From the NCBI RefSeq assembly GCF_000478275.1, contig NZ_ASJB01000065.1, positions 32,757 to 96,756 of the forward strand: a stretch of DNA of 64,000 nt. Direction: 5' to 3'. Positions 24,476-33,971 of this stretch are shown piece after piece. Below the pieces are notes generated by a model that was not told where the DNA came from, did no database searches, and saw nothing but the letters and a program-made list of their open reading frames with translations. The stretch's first letter is position 1. Each line of letters starts with the position of its first letter. The position numbers and the translations under genes are program-made. The stretch is from Amycolatopsis orientalis DSM 40040 = KCTC 9412 (GTDB lineage Bacteria > Actinomycetota > Actinomycetes > Mycobacteriales > Pseudonocardiaceae).

Positions 24476-25177
24476 TCAGCCGTCGAAGGGCTGTTCGAGG
24501 CGGTAGCCGTGGCCGCGCAGCGTCGAGATCCGCGGCGCCTGCTCGGGAGTGGGCGCCGACTCGGTCAGCTTCCGCCGCAGCGCGGCGATGTGGACGTCGA
24601 GGGTCTTCGTGGAGCCGTACCAGTGCGCGTCCCACACCTCCGACATCAGGGTGTCCCGGCTGACCGCGACGCCCGGCTGCTCGGCCAGCCGGGCGAGCAG
24701 GTCGAATTCCTTGGCCCGCAAAGAGATCTCCCGGCCTCCGATGCTGACCCGCCGTCCGGCGGTGTCCACCCGCAGATGCCCGACGGCGATCGCGGGCCTG
24801 CTCTCCGGCGGCGCCGTCCCGCGCCGCAGATGCGCCCGCACCCTGGCGAGCAGTTCGCCGAGGCGGATGGGTTTGGTGAGATAGTCGTCGGCCCCGGCCT
24901 CCAGGCCCACGACGACGTCCATCTCCTCCTGCCGGGCGGTGAGGATGACCAGGACGGCACCGGGGAGTTCGGCACGCAGCCGACGGCAGACCTCGACCCC
25001 GTCCAGATCCGGCAACCCGAGATCGAGCAGGACGAAGTCGATGTCCCCGGCGGCCGCGGCCGCGAGCGCGGTGCGCCCGTCGCGCTGCCACGAGACCTCG
25101 TAACCGTGCAGGCGCAAGGTCGATTCGAGCACGCCGCCGATCGCGTCGTCGTCTTCCACCACCAGCAGCTTCGGCAT
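24476..25177 (-). CDS. OmpR-family response regulator
   Basis: A 233-residue regulator. The receiver domain has acidic residues VVEDDDAIG, phospho-acceptor Asp in FVLLDLGLPDLDG, Thr in VILTARQ and Lys in YLTKPIRLGELLARV. The C-terminal OmpR winged helix includes LRAKEFDLLARLAEQPGVAVSRDTLMSEVW and KTLDVHIAALRRKL. It is probably phosphorylated by the kinase at 20736. The two genes face the same way but are separated by the oppositely oriented ABC operon, which is the likely target. Confidence 0.93.
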   Translation of the reverse strand: MPKLLVVEDDDAIGGVLESTLRLHGYEVSWQRDGRTALAAAAAGDIDFVLLDLGLPDLDGVEVCRRLRAELPGAVLVILTARQEEMDVVVGLEAGADDYLTKPIRLGELLARVRAHLRRGTAPPESRPAIAVGHLRVDTAGRRVSIGGREISLRAKEFDLLARLAEQPGVAVSRDTLMSEVWDAHWYGSTKTLDVHIAALRRKLTESAPTPEQAPRISTLRGHGYRLEQPFDG

Positions 25178-25253
25178 GCGGAGGAGCTTAACCGTTGAAC
25201 ACTGTTCTTTTCGGCTATGACGTTACGAAGGCCACCCGCTCTGTAACGGGAGG

Positions 25254-26726
25254 CTAACGGTTGCGTCGATATGTCCATAAAGGACAGAGTGCGGCCGCGG
25301 CGAGGCACAGCCAGGCGAACACGTCCCCGATGGCGCTGTACACGGTCTCCGTTCGCGGCCGTACCGGCAGATCCGCGACGAGCGTCTGCTGGTCGGTGCG
25401 GAAATAGTCCGTCTTTCCGAGCACTCGTCCGTGGCTGTCCACAGCCGTGGAGATCCCGTGGGTGGACTGGCGGAACAGCGGGAAACCGTTTTCCACCGCC
25501 CGGAACGTCGCCTTTTCCGCGTGCAGGGCCGCGAAGCCCTCCCAGTCGTTCGCGGGGACGAGCAGCAGCGCGGTGTCCTTGTCCGCCGCCTGGCGCGTCA
25601 GGCTGGGGAAATCCGCGTCATAGCAGATGATCGTCGCGAGTCGTCCGTACGGCGAATCCGCGGTCGGCACGACGCCGGGGCCGGGCGTCATCGGCTCCAT
25701 CGGTGTCGGATGCGTCTTGTCGTAAGTCCACAGCACTTCGCCGGAGGGGCCGACGAGCACCGCCACGTTCCGGATGTAGGGAGCCTGCGCGGTGTAAAGC
25801 GCGTAGGCGAGTTCGACGTGGATACCCGCTTGCTTCGCCTCGGCGCCGACCCGGTTCAGCAGCGCCGCCTGATCGCGTTCCAGGACCCGGGCGTGGGTCT
25901 CCGGCCAGACCACGATCTTCGCGCCCGCCGACGCCTGCTGCCGTGTCCTGGCGATGAGATCTTCGGTGACCGGGGCGAAGGCGGCGCCGACAGCGGCGGG
26001 ATCCGCCGCGCTCACTTCCTGGGCACGCCAATATTTCACGCCGATCCGCTCCAGCGCGTCGGAACTCGCCCCGTCGGCCTCCTTGGCGGGGCTGATCCCC
26101 GCGATCCGCACCGTAGAGGCCGTGGGGGTGTCGAACAGCAACCGCGCGCCGCCCGCGGCGAACACCAGGCCGAGCAGGCAGACGTGGACGAGGACCGTGC
26201 GCTTGACGGGTGGCCACCCCTCCGTCCAGATAGTGTTCGCCACCGAGGCGAACCACGCGAGGACGAAGGTGATGCCGTAGACGCCGGTCACGGACGCGAC
26301 CTGGAGCAGCGGCAGATTCCCGGACTGGGTGCTGCCGAGCGCGCCGAAGTCGCCGAACCCGGTGACCAGCGTGAAGAGGTATTCGCCTGCCACGAGGGTC
26401 GCCGGGAACACCAAGGTCCTCAGCGCGCCGGCACGTTCGGCGAGCAGGCGGTCGGCCGCGAACGCGACCGTCTGCAGCAGCACGAGCAGGCCGAAGGCGA
26501 GCAAGGCCGGCAGGACGAACAGCAGTCCGGTGACACCGAGCCAGAAGACCTGCCCGATCAGCAGGGACAGCCCGACCATCAGGACCGCGCGCCGGAGGGG
26601 CGCCCGCCGGGCGTAGCGGAGCAGGAAGATCGGGAACACCCAGGCGGCGAGGGGGACGTTCCAGTCGGTGTGGACGGCGAGCAGGAGCAACGCTGTGCCC
26701 AGCCACCAGAGCAGCCGTTGATTCAT
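25254..26726 (-). CDS. Apolipoprotein N-acyltransferase-like protein (nitrilase superfamily)
   Basis: A 490-residue membrane enzyme of the Lnt type. The N-terminal half has about six TM helices, and one C-terminal TM helix follows (GDVFAWLCLAAAALCPLW). Between them is a carbon-nitrogen hydrolase domain with the triad Glu in IVVWPETHARVLE, Lys in WTYDKTHPTPMEPM and Cys in LATIICYDADFPSL. Lnt adds the third acyl chain to lipoproteins; some actinobacterial paralogues carry other functions. Unusual is the distance of the acidic residue's domain from the first TM. I start it at ATG 26726; upstream sequence does not look coding. Confidence 0.88.
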   Translation of the reverse strand: MNQRLLWWLGTALLLLAVHTDWNVPLAAWVFPIFLLRYARRAPLRRAVLMVGLSLLIGQVFWLGVTGLLFVLPALLAFGLLVLLQTVAFAADRLLAERAGALRTLVFPATLVAGEYLFTLVTGFGDFGALGSTQSGNLPLLQVASVTGVYGITFVLAWFASVANTIWTEGWPPVKRTVLVHVCLLGLVFAAGGARLLFDTPTASTVRIAGISPAKEADGASSDALERIGVKYWRAQEVSAADPAAVGAAFAPVTEDLIARTRQQASAGAKIVVWPETHARVLERDQAALLNRVGAEAKQAGIHVELAYALYTAQAPYIRNVAVLVGPSGEVLWTYDKTHPTPMEPMTPGPGVVPTADSPYGRLATIICYDADFPSLTRQAADKDTALLLVPANDWEGFAALHAEKATFRAVENGFPLFRQSTHGISTAVDSHGRVLGKTDYFRTDQQTLVADLPVRPRTETVYSAIGDVFAWLCLAAAALCPLWTYRRNR

Positions 26727-26794
26727 AGCGCGAACGCTAGGAAACAACGGCTGCCCGGACACCGCACCAAGGGAAGGCGCGACCCTTACTTTCG

Positions 26795-27601
26795 TCAGGA
26801 AACGTGGTCGCGATACGCCTTGACGGTCTCCGCGAGGACCTCGCCGCCGGGGCGGCGCCACAGGTCGGCGTCGAACACCTCGACCTCGATCGGCCCGGTG
26901 TACCCGGCGGCCTCGACGCACGCCTTCAGGTGGCGGTGGTCGATCGGGCCGTCACCGGGCAGCGCGCGACCGAGCAGGGTGTCCGTCAGCGGCACCTTCT
27001 GGTCGCAGACGTGGAATCCGGCGATCCGCCCGGTGGCCGCCGCGATCGACTCCTCGATCCGCGGGTCCCACCACACGTGGAACTCGTCGACGATCACGCC
27101 GACCTGCTCGGCCGGATGCTCCAGCGCGATCGCCAGCGCCTGATCCACTGTGGACAGGACCGACCGTTCGGCGCACTGCATGGGATGCAGGGGTTCCAGG
27201 CCGAGCCGGACCCCGCGTTCCCCGGCGTAGGGGGCGAGTTCACCGACCGCGTCGGCGACCCGCTGCCTCGACGTCGCGAGGTCGCCGTGCACGCCGCCGA
27301 CGACCAGGACGAGCACGTCCGCACCCAGCGCGGCGGCTTCGTCGATCGCCTCCCTGGTCTGCGTGACACCGTCCACAGGGGATCCTTCCGGGGTGATCCC
27401 GGTGAAGAAACCGCCACGGCACAACGACGACACACCGACGTCGTACTCCTTGAGCAGCCGGGCGGTCTCCTCGACACCGGTCTCGGCGACCTTGTCCCGC
27501 CACAGGCCGATCCAGCGGACGCCAGCCTCGGCGCAGCCCGCCACGGCCTCCGGCAGCGACCACGCCTTCGTGGTGATCTGGTTCAGGCTCAACCGGTCCA
27601 T
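26795..27601 (-). CDS. Sugar phosphate isomerase/epimerase (xylose-isomerase-like TIM barrel)
   Basis: A 268-residue AP-endonuclease-2-type TIM barrel. Probable metal ligands are in VRLGLEPLHPM (Glu), VGVIVDEFHVWWDP (Asp/His), FHVCDQK (His) and GPIEVEVFD (Glu). It is the second gene of a LacI-controlled operon; its start overlaps the stop of the DUF993 gene by one base (TGATG). Similar operons in actinobacteria usually add a Gfo/Idh/MocA oxidoreductase, which is absent here. The protein likely isomerises or epimerises a sugar or inositol derivative. Confidence 0.9.
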   Translation of the reverse strand: MDRLSLNQITTKAWSLPEAVAGCAEAGVRWIGLWRDKVAETGVEETARLLKEYDVGVSSLCRGGFFTGITPEGSPVDGVTQTREAIDEAAALGADVLVLVVGGVHGDLATSRQRVADAVGELAPYAGERGVRLGLEPLHPMQCAERSVLSTVDQALAIALEHPAEQVGVIVDEFHVWWDPRIEESIAAATGRIAGFHVCDQKVPLTDTLLGRALPGDGPIDHRHLKACVEAAGYTGPIEVEVFDADLWRRPGGEVLAETVKAYRDHVS

Positions 27602-28752
27602 CAGGACACCCCCGCCGCGGCCAGCAGCGGCCGCATCCGGGCGACGGCGAGCTCCGGATCGGCGAGCACCCCGGCGGCGTCCGCCAGGCGCAGCAGCTCG
27701 GCCAGATGCGTGATGGACCGGGCGGATTCGCGGCCCGCGACCATGCGGAAATGGTTCTGGTGCCCGTTGAGATAGGCGAGGAAGACGACGCCGGTCTTGT
27801 AGTTCCTCGTCGGCGCGCGGAAAATCGCCCGGCTGAGCGCCACCGTCGGATCCAGCAGACCGTGGAATCCGGCCGTGTCACCTTCGTCGAGCCGGGCGAG
27901 CGCGGCCCCCGCGACCTGCGCGACGGCGTCGAAAATGCCCAGTAGTGCTTCACTGTGGCCCTGGTCGTCACCGGCGATCAGTTCCGGATAGTTGAAGTCG
28001 TCGCCGGTGTAGCACGCGACGCCCTCGGGCAGCGCGCGGCGGAACTCGGTCTCGATCGAGGCGTCGAGCACCGAAACCTTCACTCCCGCGATCACCCCGG
28101 CGTGGTCGGTGCAGAGCCTGCCCAGTTCGCGGGCGGCGTCACGGACGTCGCGGTGACCCCAGTAGCCGGCCAGTGCCGGGTCGAACTGCTCGCCCAGCCA
28201 GTGCAGCAGGACCGGGCTGCCCGCGCCGGAGAGCAGTTTCCCGTACGCGGCATGGTAATCCTCGGGACCGGACGCCGAGGCGGCCAGCGCGCGGCTGGCC
28301 ATCACGACCGGGATGGCCCCGGCTTCGCCGACCAGGTCCAGCTGTTCCCGCCATGCGTCCACAATGGACTCGGAAGTCGCGTCACCGGCGGGAAGCTGAT
28401 CGGTTCCGACCCCCGCGACCCAGGGCCGCCCGGCCGCGAGCGCGCCCGTGCGCCGGATGAGGTCCTTGGTGGTCGTCCAGTCCAGGCCCATCCCGCGCTG
28501 CGCGGTGTCCATCGCCTCGGCCACGCCGAGTCCGCAGGACCACAGGTGCTCGCGGAAGGCGAGCGTCGTCTCCCAGTCCAGCACCGCGCCTTCCTCGGGA
28601 TCGGTGGGGGCGAGGGGGTCGGCGACCACGTGCGCGGCCGCGTAGGCGATCCGGGAGGACGGGGGTGCCGCCGGTTTCGCGGGCGTTTCCGCCCCTCGCG
28701 GCGTCCAGTCCGCCAGTCCGCCGTCGGCGGTGGGCAGGGCGATCAAGGTCAT
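27601..28752 (-). CDS. DUF993 family protein (dihydrodipicolinate-synthase-like)
   Basis: A 383-residue protein of the actinobacterial DUF993 family, distantly related to DapA-type aldolases. Typical stretches are WETTLAFREHLWSCGLGVAEAMDTAQRGMGLDW, PVLLHWLGEQFDPALAGYWGH, VIAGVKVSVLD (position of the Schiff-base lysine in DapA-like folds) and CYTGDDFNYPELI. It probably cleaves or forms a C-C bond in a sugar-acid-like compound. First gene of the operon; the LacI operator at 28775 is 22 bp upstream of the start. Confidence 0.87.
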   Translation of the reverse strand: MTLIALPTADGGLADWTPRGAETPAKPAAPPSSRIAYAAAHVVADPLAPTDPEEGAVLDWETTLAFREHLWSCGLGVAEAMDTAQRGMGLDWTTTKDLIRRTGALAAGRPWVAGVGTDQLPAGDATSESIVDAWREQLDLVGEAGAIPVVMASRALAASASGPEDYHAAYGKLLSGAGSPVLLHWLGEQFDPALAGYWGHRDVRDAARELGRLCTDHAGVIAGVKVSVLDASIETEFRRALPEGVACYTGDDFNYPELIAGDDQGHSEALLGIFDAVAQVAGAALARLDEGDTAGFHGLLDPTVALSRAIFRAPTRNYKTGVVFLAYLNGHQNHFRMVAGRESARSITHLAELLRLADAAGVLADPELAVARMRPLLAAAGVS

Positions 28753-28774
28753 CGGGTCTCCGTGGCGCGTGCGT

Positions 28775-28790
28775 GAGAAAGCGCTTTCTC
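28775..28790. promoter_or_regulatory. LacI-family operator
   Basis: Perfect 16-bp palindrome GAGAAAGCGCTTTCTC with the central CG typical of LacI/GalR sites. It lies between the LacI-type gene and the DUF993 operon, 22 bp before the DUF993 start, so the regulator encoded just upstream most likely represses the operon by binding here. Confidence 0.82.
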
Positions 28791-28830
28791 GAACCACGGT
28801 AAGTCACCCCGAGGGCCGCACACAAGGGTT

Positions 28831-29871
28831 TCAGCGAGCGGGGGAGGCGGTGCTGCCACGCAGGACGACCTCGCCGGACATCCGCACCACCCGCGGCCGG
28901 GTGCCGGGGGAGGCCTTGAGTGCCAGGTCCATGGCCCGTGCGCCGAGTTTTTCCAGTGGCAGCGCGACGGTGGTCAACGACGGCGTGAGATCGCGCACTA
29001 CCGGGATGTCGTCGAAACCGGCGATCGACATCTCGCCGGGTACGGAGACCCCGGCGTCGCGCAGGGCGGCCATCGCGCCGATCGCCATCACGTCGGTCAC
29101 CGCGAACACGCATGTCGGCCACTGCTTGCGCGGGCGGGCGAGGACCTTCTCCATCGCTTCGTAGCCGCCGTCTCGGGTGAACGCCGCCTCGGCGACGTCG
29201 TCCTCACGCAGTTCGACGCCGTGCTCCAGCAGTTCCGCGGCGAAACCGTCGAGACGGTCGACGACGGTGGTCAGGCTCCTTGGCCCGGCGAGGACGGCGA
29301 ACCGCCGATGCCCCTGGTCCAGCAGCACCTTCGCCAGCGCGGCGCCACCGCCCCGGTTGTCGGGCTGGACGGTGTCCACCTTGAGCCCCCGGTGCCTGCT
29401 GACCGCGGCGACGTGCCCGCCGCCGCGCCGGTACGGCTCGAGTTCGGCGGCCATCGCCTTCTCCCACGCCTTGTCCTCGAAGGCGGAGCCGATCAGCAGG
29501 ATGGCCGAGGCGCGCTGGGCGCGCAGCGTGGAGACGTAGGCGACTTCCTTGGCCGGATCGCGGAACGTGCTCGCGAGCATCACCAGAAGGTCGTTCTCGC
29601 TCGCCACGCGCATGATCCCGCCCGCGATGGCGGCGAAATACGGGTCGCCGACGTCGTGACAGATCACCCCGACGGTCGGCTGTGAGCCACCGGCCAACGC
29701 CTGAGCGTGAGCATTGGGGGTGTAGGAAAGGTCGGCCGCCGCGGCGATCACCCGTTCGCGGAGATCCCCCCGGACGGTGGCGGTGCCGTTGAGTACGCGG
29801 GACGCTGTCGCGAGCGACACGTCCGCGGTGCGCGCCACATCTTCCAGCGTCACGTGGGGGCGGGCCTTCAT
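28831..29871 (-). CDS. LacI-family transcriptional regulator
   Basis: A 346-residue LacI/GalR regulator. The HTH and hinge are VTLEDVARTADVSLATASRVLNGTATVRGDLRERVIAAAADLSYTPNAHAQALAGG. The periplasmic-binding-like domain follows (TVGVICHDVGDPYFAAIAGGIM, CVFAVTDVMAIGAMAALRDAGVSVPGEMSIAGFDDI). It lies directly upstream of the DUF993 / isomerase operon, in the same orientation, with the palindromic operator at 28775-28790 in between. The inducer is probably a sugar or polyol used by that operon. Confidence 0.93.
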   Translation of the reverse strand: MKARPHVTLEDVARTADVSLATASRVLNGTATVRGDLRERVIAAAADLSYTPNAHAQALAGGSQPTVGVICHDVGDPYFAAIAGGIMRVASENDLLVMLASTFRDPAKEVAYVSTLRAQRASAILLIGSAFEDKAWEKAMAAELEPYRRGGGHVAAVSRHRGLKVDTVQPDNRGGGAALAKVLLDQGHRRFAVLAGPRSLTTVVDRLDGFAAELLEHGVELREDDVAEAAFTRDGGYEAMEKVLARPRKQWPTCVFAVTDVMAIGAMAALRDAGVSVPGEMSIAGFDDIPVVRDLTPSLTTVALPLEKLGARAMDLALKASPGTRPRVVRMSGEVVLRGSTASPAR

Positions 29872-29909
29872 CGATCCTCCAAGCTGGCGTTTGGGGCATA
29901 GTGGCGGAC

Positions 29910-31322
29910 ATGCGCGGCCTTTACCCGGAAATCGAACCTTACGTCCAAGGGATGTTGCCTGTCGGTGACGGCAATGAGATCTATTGGGAGGAATGCGGCG
30001 ATCCCGAGGGTAAACCGGTGATCTTTCTCCACGGTGGCCCGGGAGGTGGTATCAACCCGAGGCACCGCAGGCTGTTCGATCCGGAGCGCTACCGGATCGT
30101 CCTTTTCGATCAGCGCGGCTGCGGGCGCAGCACCCCGAACTGCGCCACCCCGGAGGCGGATCTTTCGGTCAACACGACCTGGCACCTCGTCGACGACATC
30201 GAGCGGCTGCGCGCACATCTCGACATCGAACACTGGATGGTCTTCGGCGGCTCGTGGGGGAGTGTGCTCGGGCTGACCTACGCGGAAACGCATCCGGACC
30301 GGGTCACCGAACTCGTCCTGCGCGGAGTGGCCACCTTACGGGTGAAAGAACTGCAATGGCTTTTCGGCGGCGGAGCGGCCTTCCTCTTCCCCGAGGCGTG
30401 GTCCCGCTTCCTGGACCCGGTGCCGTATTCGCGCCGCCAGGAGAACCTGATCGAGGTCTACCACGAACTCCTGCACCATCCGGATCCCGCGGTGCACGGA
30501 CCTGCCGCGGTCGCGTGGAGCCGGTGGGAGGGCGAAACGGTCAAACTGCGCCCGCGCGAGGAGGTGATCGACGCGTTCTCCGAGCCGGAGTTCGCGCTCG
30601 CCATCGCCAGGATCGAGAACCACTACTTCCGGCACGGCGGCTGGCTGGCCGAAGATCAGCTGTTCCGGGACGCCGGGAAGCTCCGGGGCATCCCGTGCGT
30701 TCTCGTCCAAGGACGCTACGACGTGGTCACCCCGGCCATCACCGCCTGGGAGCTCAGCCAGGTGCTCCCCGGTGCGGAACTGGTGATGGTCGGCGACTCG
30801 GGTCACGCGTTCGACGAACCCGGCACCCTGCACGAGTTGATCAGCGCGACCGACCGGTTCGCGTCAAACTGGCAGGGCGCCGCGGCACCACAGGACGAGG
30901 AGAGGAACACACGCATGCTTTTCGGTGACGAGCACGTCCGTCGCTACGAGGAGACCGATGGCGAGGTGGGACACGACTGGGAGAAGGGCGCGCCCTGCCT
31001 CATCCTCACCACCAAGGGCCGTAAGACCGGCGAGGACCGCAAGTTCGCGCTGATCTACCAGTTCGACGACGGCGACAACCCGGTCATCGTCGCCTCGAAG
31101 GGCGGCGCGCCGGAGCACCCCGGCTGGTACAAGAACCTCGTGGCGAACCCCGAGGTGAAGGTCCAGGTCAAGGCGGACAAGTTCACCGCGCGGGCCCGGA
31201 CCATCGAGGGCGAGGAGCGCGCGAAGCTGTGGGAGAAGCTGGCCGCGGTCTGGCCGGACTACAACGAGTACGCGAAGAAGACCGACCGTGAGATCCCCGT
31301 GGTGGTCCTCGAGCGCGTGTGA
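29910..31322 (+). CDS. Proline iminopeptidase fused to F420-type nitroreductase domain
   Basis: About 470 residues. Residues 1-322 form a prolyl aminopeptidase (S33): oxyanion loop HGGPGGG at 41-47, DQRGCGRS, nucleophile about Ser115 in GGSWGS, acid in GRYDVVTP, His in GDSGHAF. From Met336 the frame continues without a stop into a complete nitroreductase/deazaflavin-dependent (DUF385) protein: GHDWEKGAPCLILTTKGRKTGEDRKFALIY, GWYKNLVANPEVKVQV. The two families are normally separate. GAGGAGAGG at 30897-30905, nine bases before ATG 30915, looks like the old ribosome site, so a 135-residue second product is possible. The start is ATG 29910 or GTG 29901. Confidence 0.88.
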   Translation: MRGLYPEIEPYVQGMLPVGDGNEIYWEECGDPEGKPVIFLHGGPGGGINPRHRRLFDPERYRIVLFDQRGCGRSTPNCATPEADLSVNTTWHLVDDIERLRAHLDIEHWMVFGGSWGSVLGLTYAETHPDRVTELVLRGVATLRVKELQWLFGGGAAFLFPEAWSRFLDPVPYSRRQENLIEVYHELLHHPDPAVHGPAAVAWSRWEGETVKLRPREEVIDAFSEPEFALAIARIENHYFRHGGWLAEDQLFRDAGKLRGIPCVLVQGRYDVVTPAITAWELSQVLPGAELVMVGDSGHAFDEPGTLHELISATDRFASNWQGAAAPQDEERNTRMLFGDEHVRRYEETDGEVGHDWEKGAPCLILTTKGRKTGEDRKFALIYQFDDGDNPVIVASKGGAPEHPGWYKNLVANPEVKVQVKADKFTARARTIEGEERAKLWEKLAAVWPDYNEYAKKTDREIPVVVLERV

Positions 31323-31385
31323 TCCGCACCGCGTTCGCGCGTGGTTTCAGGCGATCCGGGGCGAGTTCGGCTACGAATTACCTCC

Positions 31386-32159
31386 ATGGCGCCGATACCC
31401 CGCGAACGCTGGACCACACTGAGGCCCGTTTCGGGTGACTTGCTGACTTTTCGCCAGATGATCGCCTTCGGCCGGCGCTTCGCCCGCGCCGGCCGGGGCG
31501 CCTGGTTCAGCCTCGCGATCAACGTCGTCTGGCCGTTCCTGGTGCTGTTCACCCGGTTCCGGGTGCGCGGCGGGGAGCATCTGCCGTCGTCCGGCGGGGT
31601 GCTGGTGGCGTCGAACCACCTCTCCTTCGCCGATCCGACCACGGTGACGGCGTACTGCCTCGCACACGGCCGCGTGCCGCGTTACCTGGCGAAGGCGAGC
31701 CTGTGGGACGCGCCCGTCGTCGGCTCGGTGATGCGCTCGGGCAGGCATATCCCGGTCTATCGCGGGGCGCCCACGGCGTCGGGCGCGTACCGCGACGCCG
31801 TCAGCGCCGTGCGTGAGGGGGAATGTGTCGTCATCTTCCCCGAAGCGACCTTCACCGATCACCCGGACGGGTGGCCCATGCGCGGCAAGACCGGAATCGC
31901 GCGGATCGCGCTGGAGACCGGCGTCCCGGTGATCCCGCTGGCGAACTGGGGCACGCACCACCTGCTGCCGTCAGACGCCGTACTGCCACGCGCCTTCCCA
32001 CGCAAGACGGTGAACCTGATCGCGGGTCCGCCGGTCGATCTTTCGGACCTCATGACGCCTTCGCCATCCCGCGAAGTGCTGGAAGAGGCGACCAAGCGGA
32101 TCATGACCGCGGTGACCGATCTGCTGGTCGAGATCCGGGGCTCCCGGCCGCCCGCCTGA
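31386..32159 (+). CDS. 1-acyl-sn-glycerol-3-phosphate acyltransferase (PlsC family)
   Basis: A 257-residue acyltransferase. The HX4D motif is in VASNHLSFADPTTV, the second block in HIPVYRG, the third in VIFPEATFTDHPDG (FPEAT in place of FPEGT), and the fourth in GVPVIPLANWG. One hydrophobic segment near the N-terminus (FSLAINVVWPFLVLFTRF) anchors it to the membrane. It acylates lysophosphatidic acid or a related lipid. The start is likely ATG 31386, though little of a ribosome site is seen. It is separate from the fusion gene before it and from lpdA after it. Confidence 0.88.
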   Translation: MAPIPRERWTTLRPVSGDLLTFRQMIAFGRRFARAGRGAWFSLAINVVWPFLVLFTRFRVRGGEHLPSSGGVLVASNHLSFADPTTVTAYCLAHGRVPRYLAKASLWDAPVVGSVMRSGRHIPVYRGAPTASGAYRDAVSAVREGECVVIFPEATFTDHPDGWPMRGKTGIARIALETGVPVIPLANWGTHHLLPSDAVLPRAFPRKTVNLIAGPPVDLSDLMTPSPSREVLEEATKRIMTAVTDLLVEIRGSRPPA

Positions 32160-32210
32160 GTAGGCAGTCTCACCCTTCGGGCCGAGGCGGCGAAGGGTAG
32201 GTTTCGAAGT

Positions 32211-33583
<1,373 letters not shown>

Positions 33584-33596
<13 letters not shown>

Positions 33597-33610
33597 CCCC
33601 TCGTGAGTGG
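33584..33610. repeat. Left copy of 27-bp direct repeat (candidate attL)
   Basis: Starts GATCAACATGTAACCCC, runs over the last codons and stop of lpdA, and continues into the start of the palindrome CTCGTGAGTGG. It is identical over 27 bases to 37723-37749. Part of it belongs to the common palindrome family, but the first 15 bases are otherwise lpdA-specific. Confidence 0.75.
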
Positions 33611-33645
33611 TAATGACGGTTAGAACCGTCATTACCACTCACGAG
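33600..33645. terminator. Palindromic bidirectional terminator, CTCGTGAGTGG family (copy 2)
   Basis: Perfect 22-bp arms (33600-33621 and 33624-33645) with a two-base loop, just after the lpdA stop. On the opposite strand it supplies the final codons and the stop of the small gene at 33632. Same sequence as the copy at 53511 apart from the loop. Confidence 0.78.
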
Positions 33646-33859
33646 ACTGGACCGGATCGGCCTTGCGCTCCTCGTAACTCACCCAGTATCTGAGCTCAGG
33701 GTGGTGTCCCCGGTCCACATCGGACACCTCTTGATACATGCGGGCGTTGGCTTGGTGAAACCTCAGCCAATCCGACATCTCCACCTCCGCCCGAGGACGC
33801 CGGGTCGCCACGACGGCATGCGCGTCACGAAGGGTCTCTGGCCTCTGTTCGCCGGTCAC
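33632..33859 (-). CDS. AMED_5909-like small protein
   Basis: About 75 residues. The pattern TLRDAHAVVATRRP, then WLRFHQANARMYQEVSDVDRGHHPELRYW, fits my recollection of a small Amycolatopsis-type family of unknown function found near regulators in accessory regions. The start is uncertain; GTG 33859 is the best candidate upstream of the conserved part, but its ribosome site is poor. Unusually, the last residues SREW and the stop codon are encoded by the palindrome at 33600-33645, so the hairpin is both terminator and coding end. Confidence 0.65.
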   Translation of the reverse strand: MTGEQRPETLRDAHAVVATRRPRAEVEMSDWLRFHQANARMYQEVSDVDRGHHPELRYWVSYEERKADPVQSREW

Positions 33860-33971
33860 CTCCCTGTTCTCGCCACTTCCCCAGAACGCGGGATGTGAAC
33901 GCCGTACGGCAGGGCATCTCTGGACGTCCTTAGTACGGTCGAAGACGTCCCTAAAAGTCCCTGGAGGGCGG

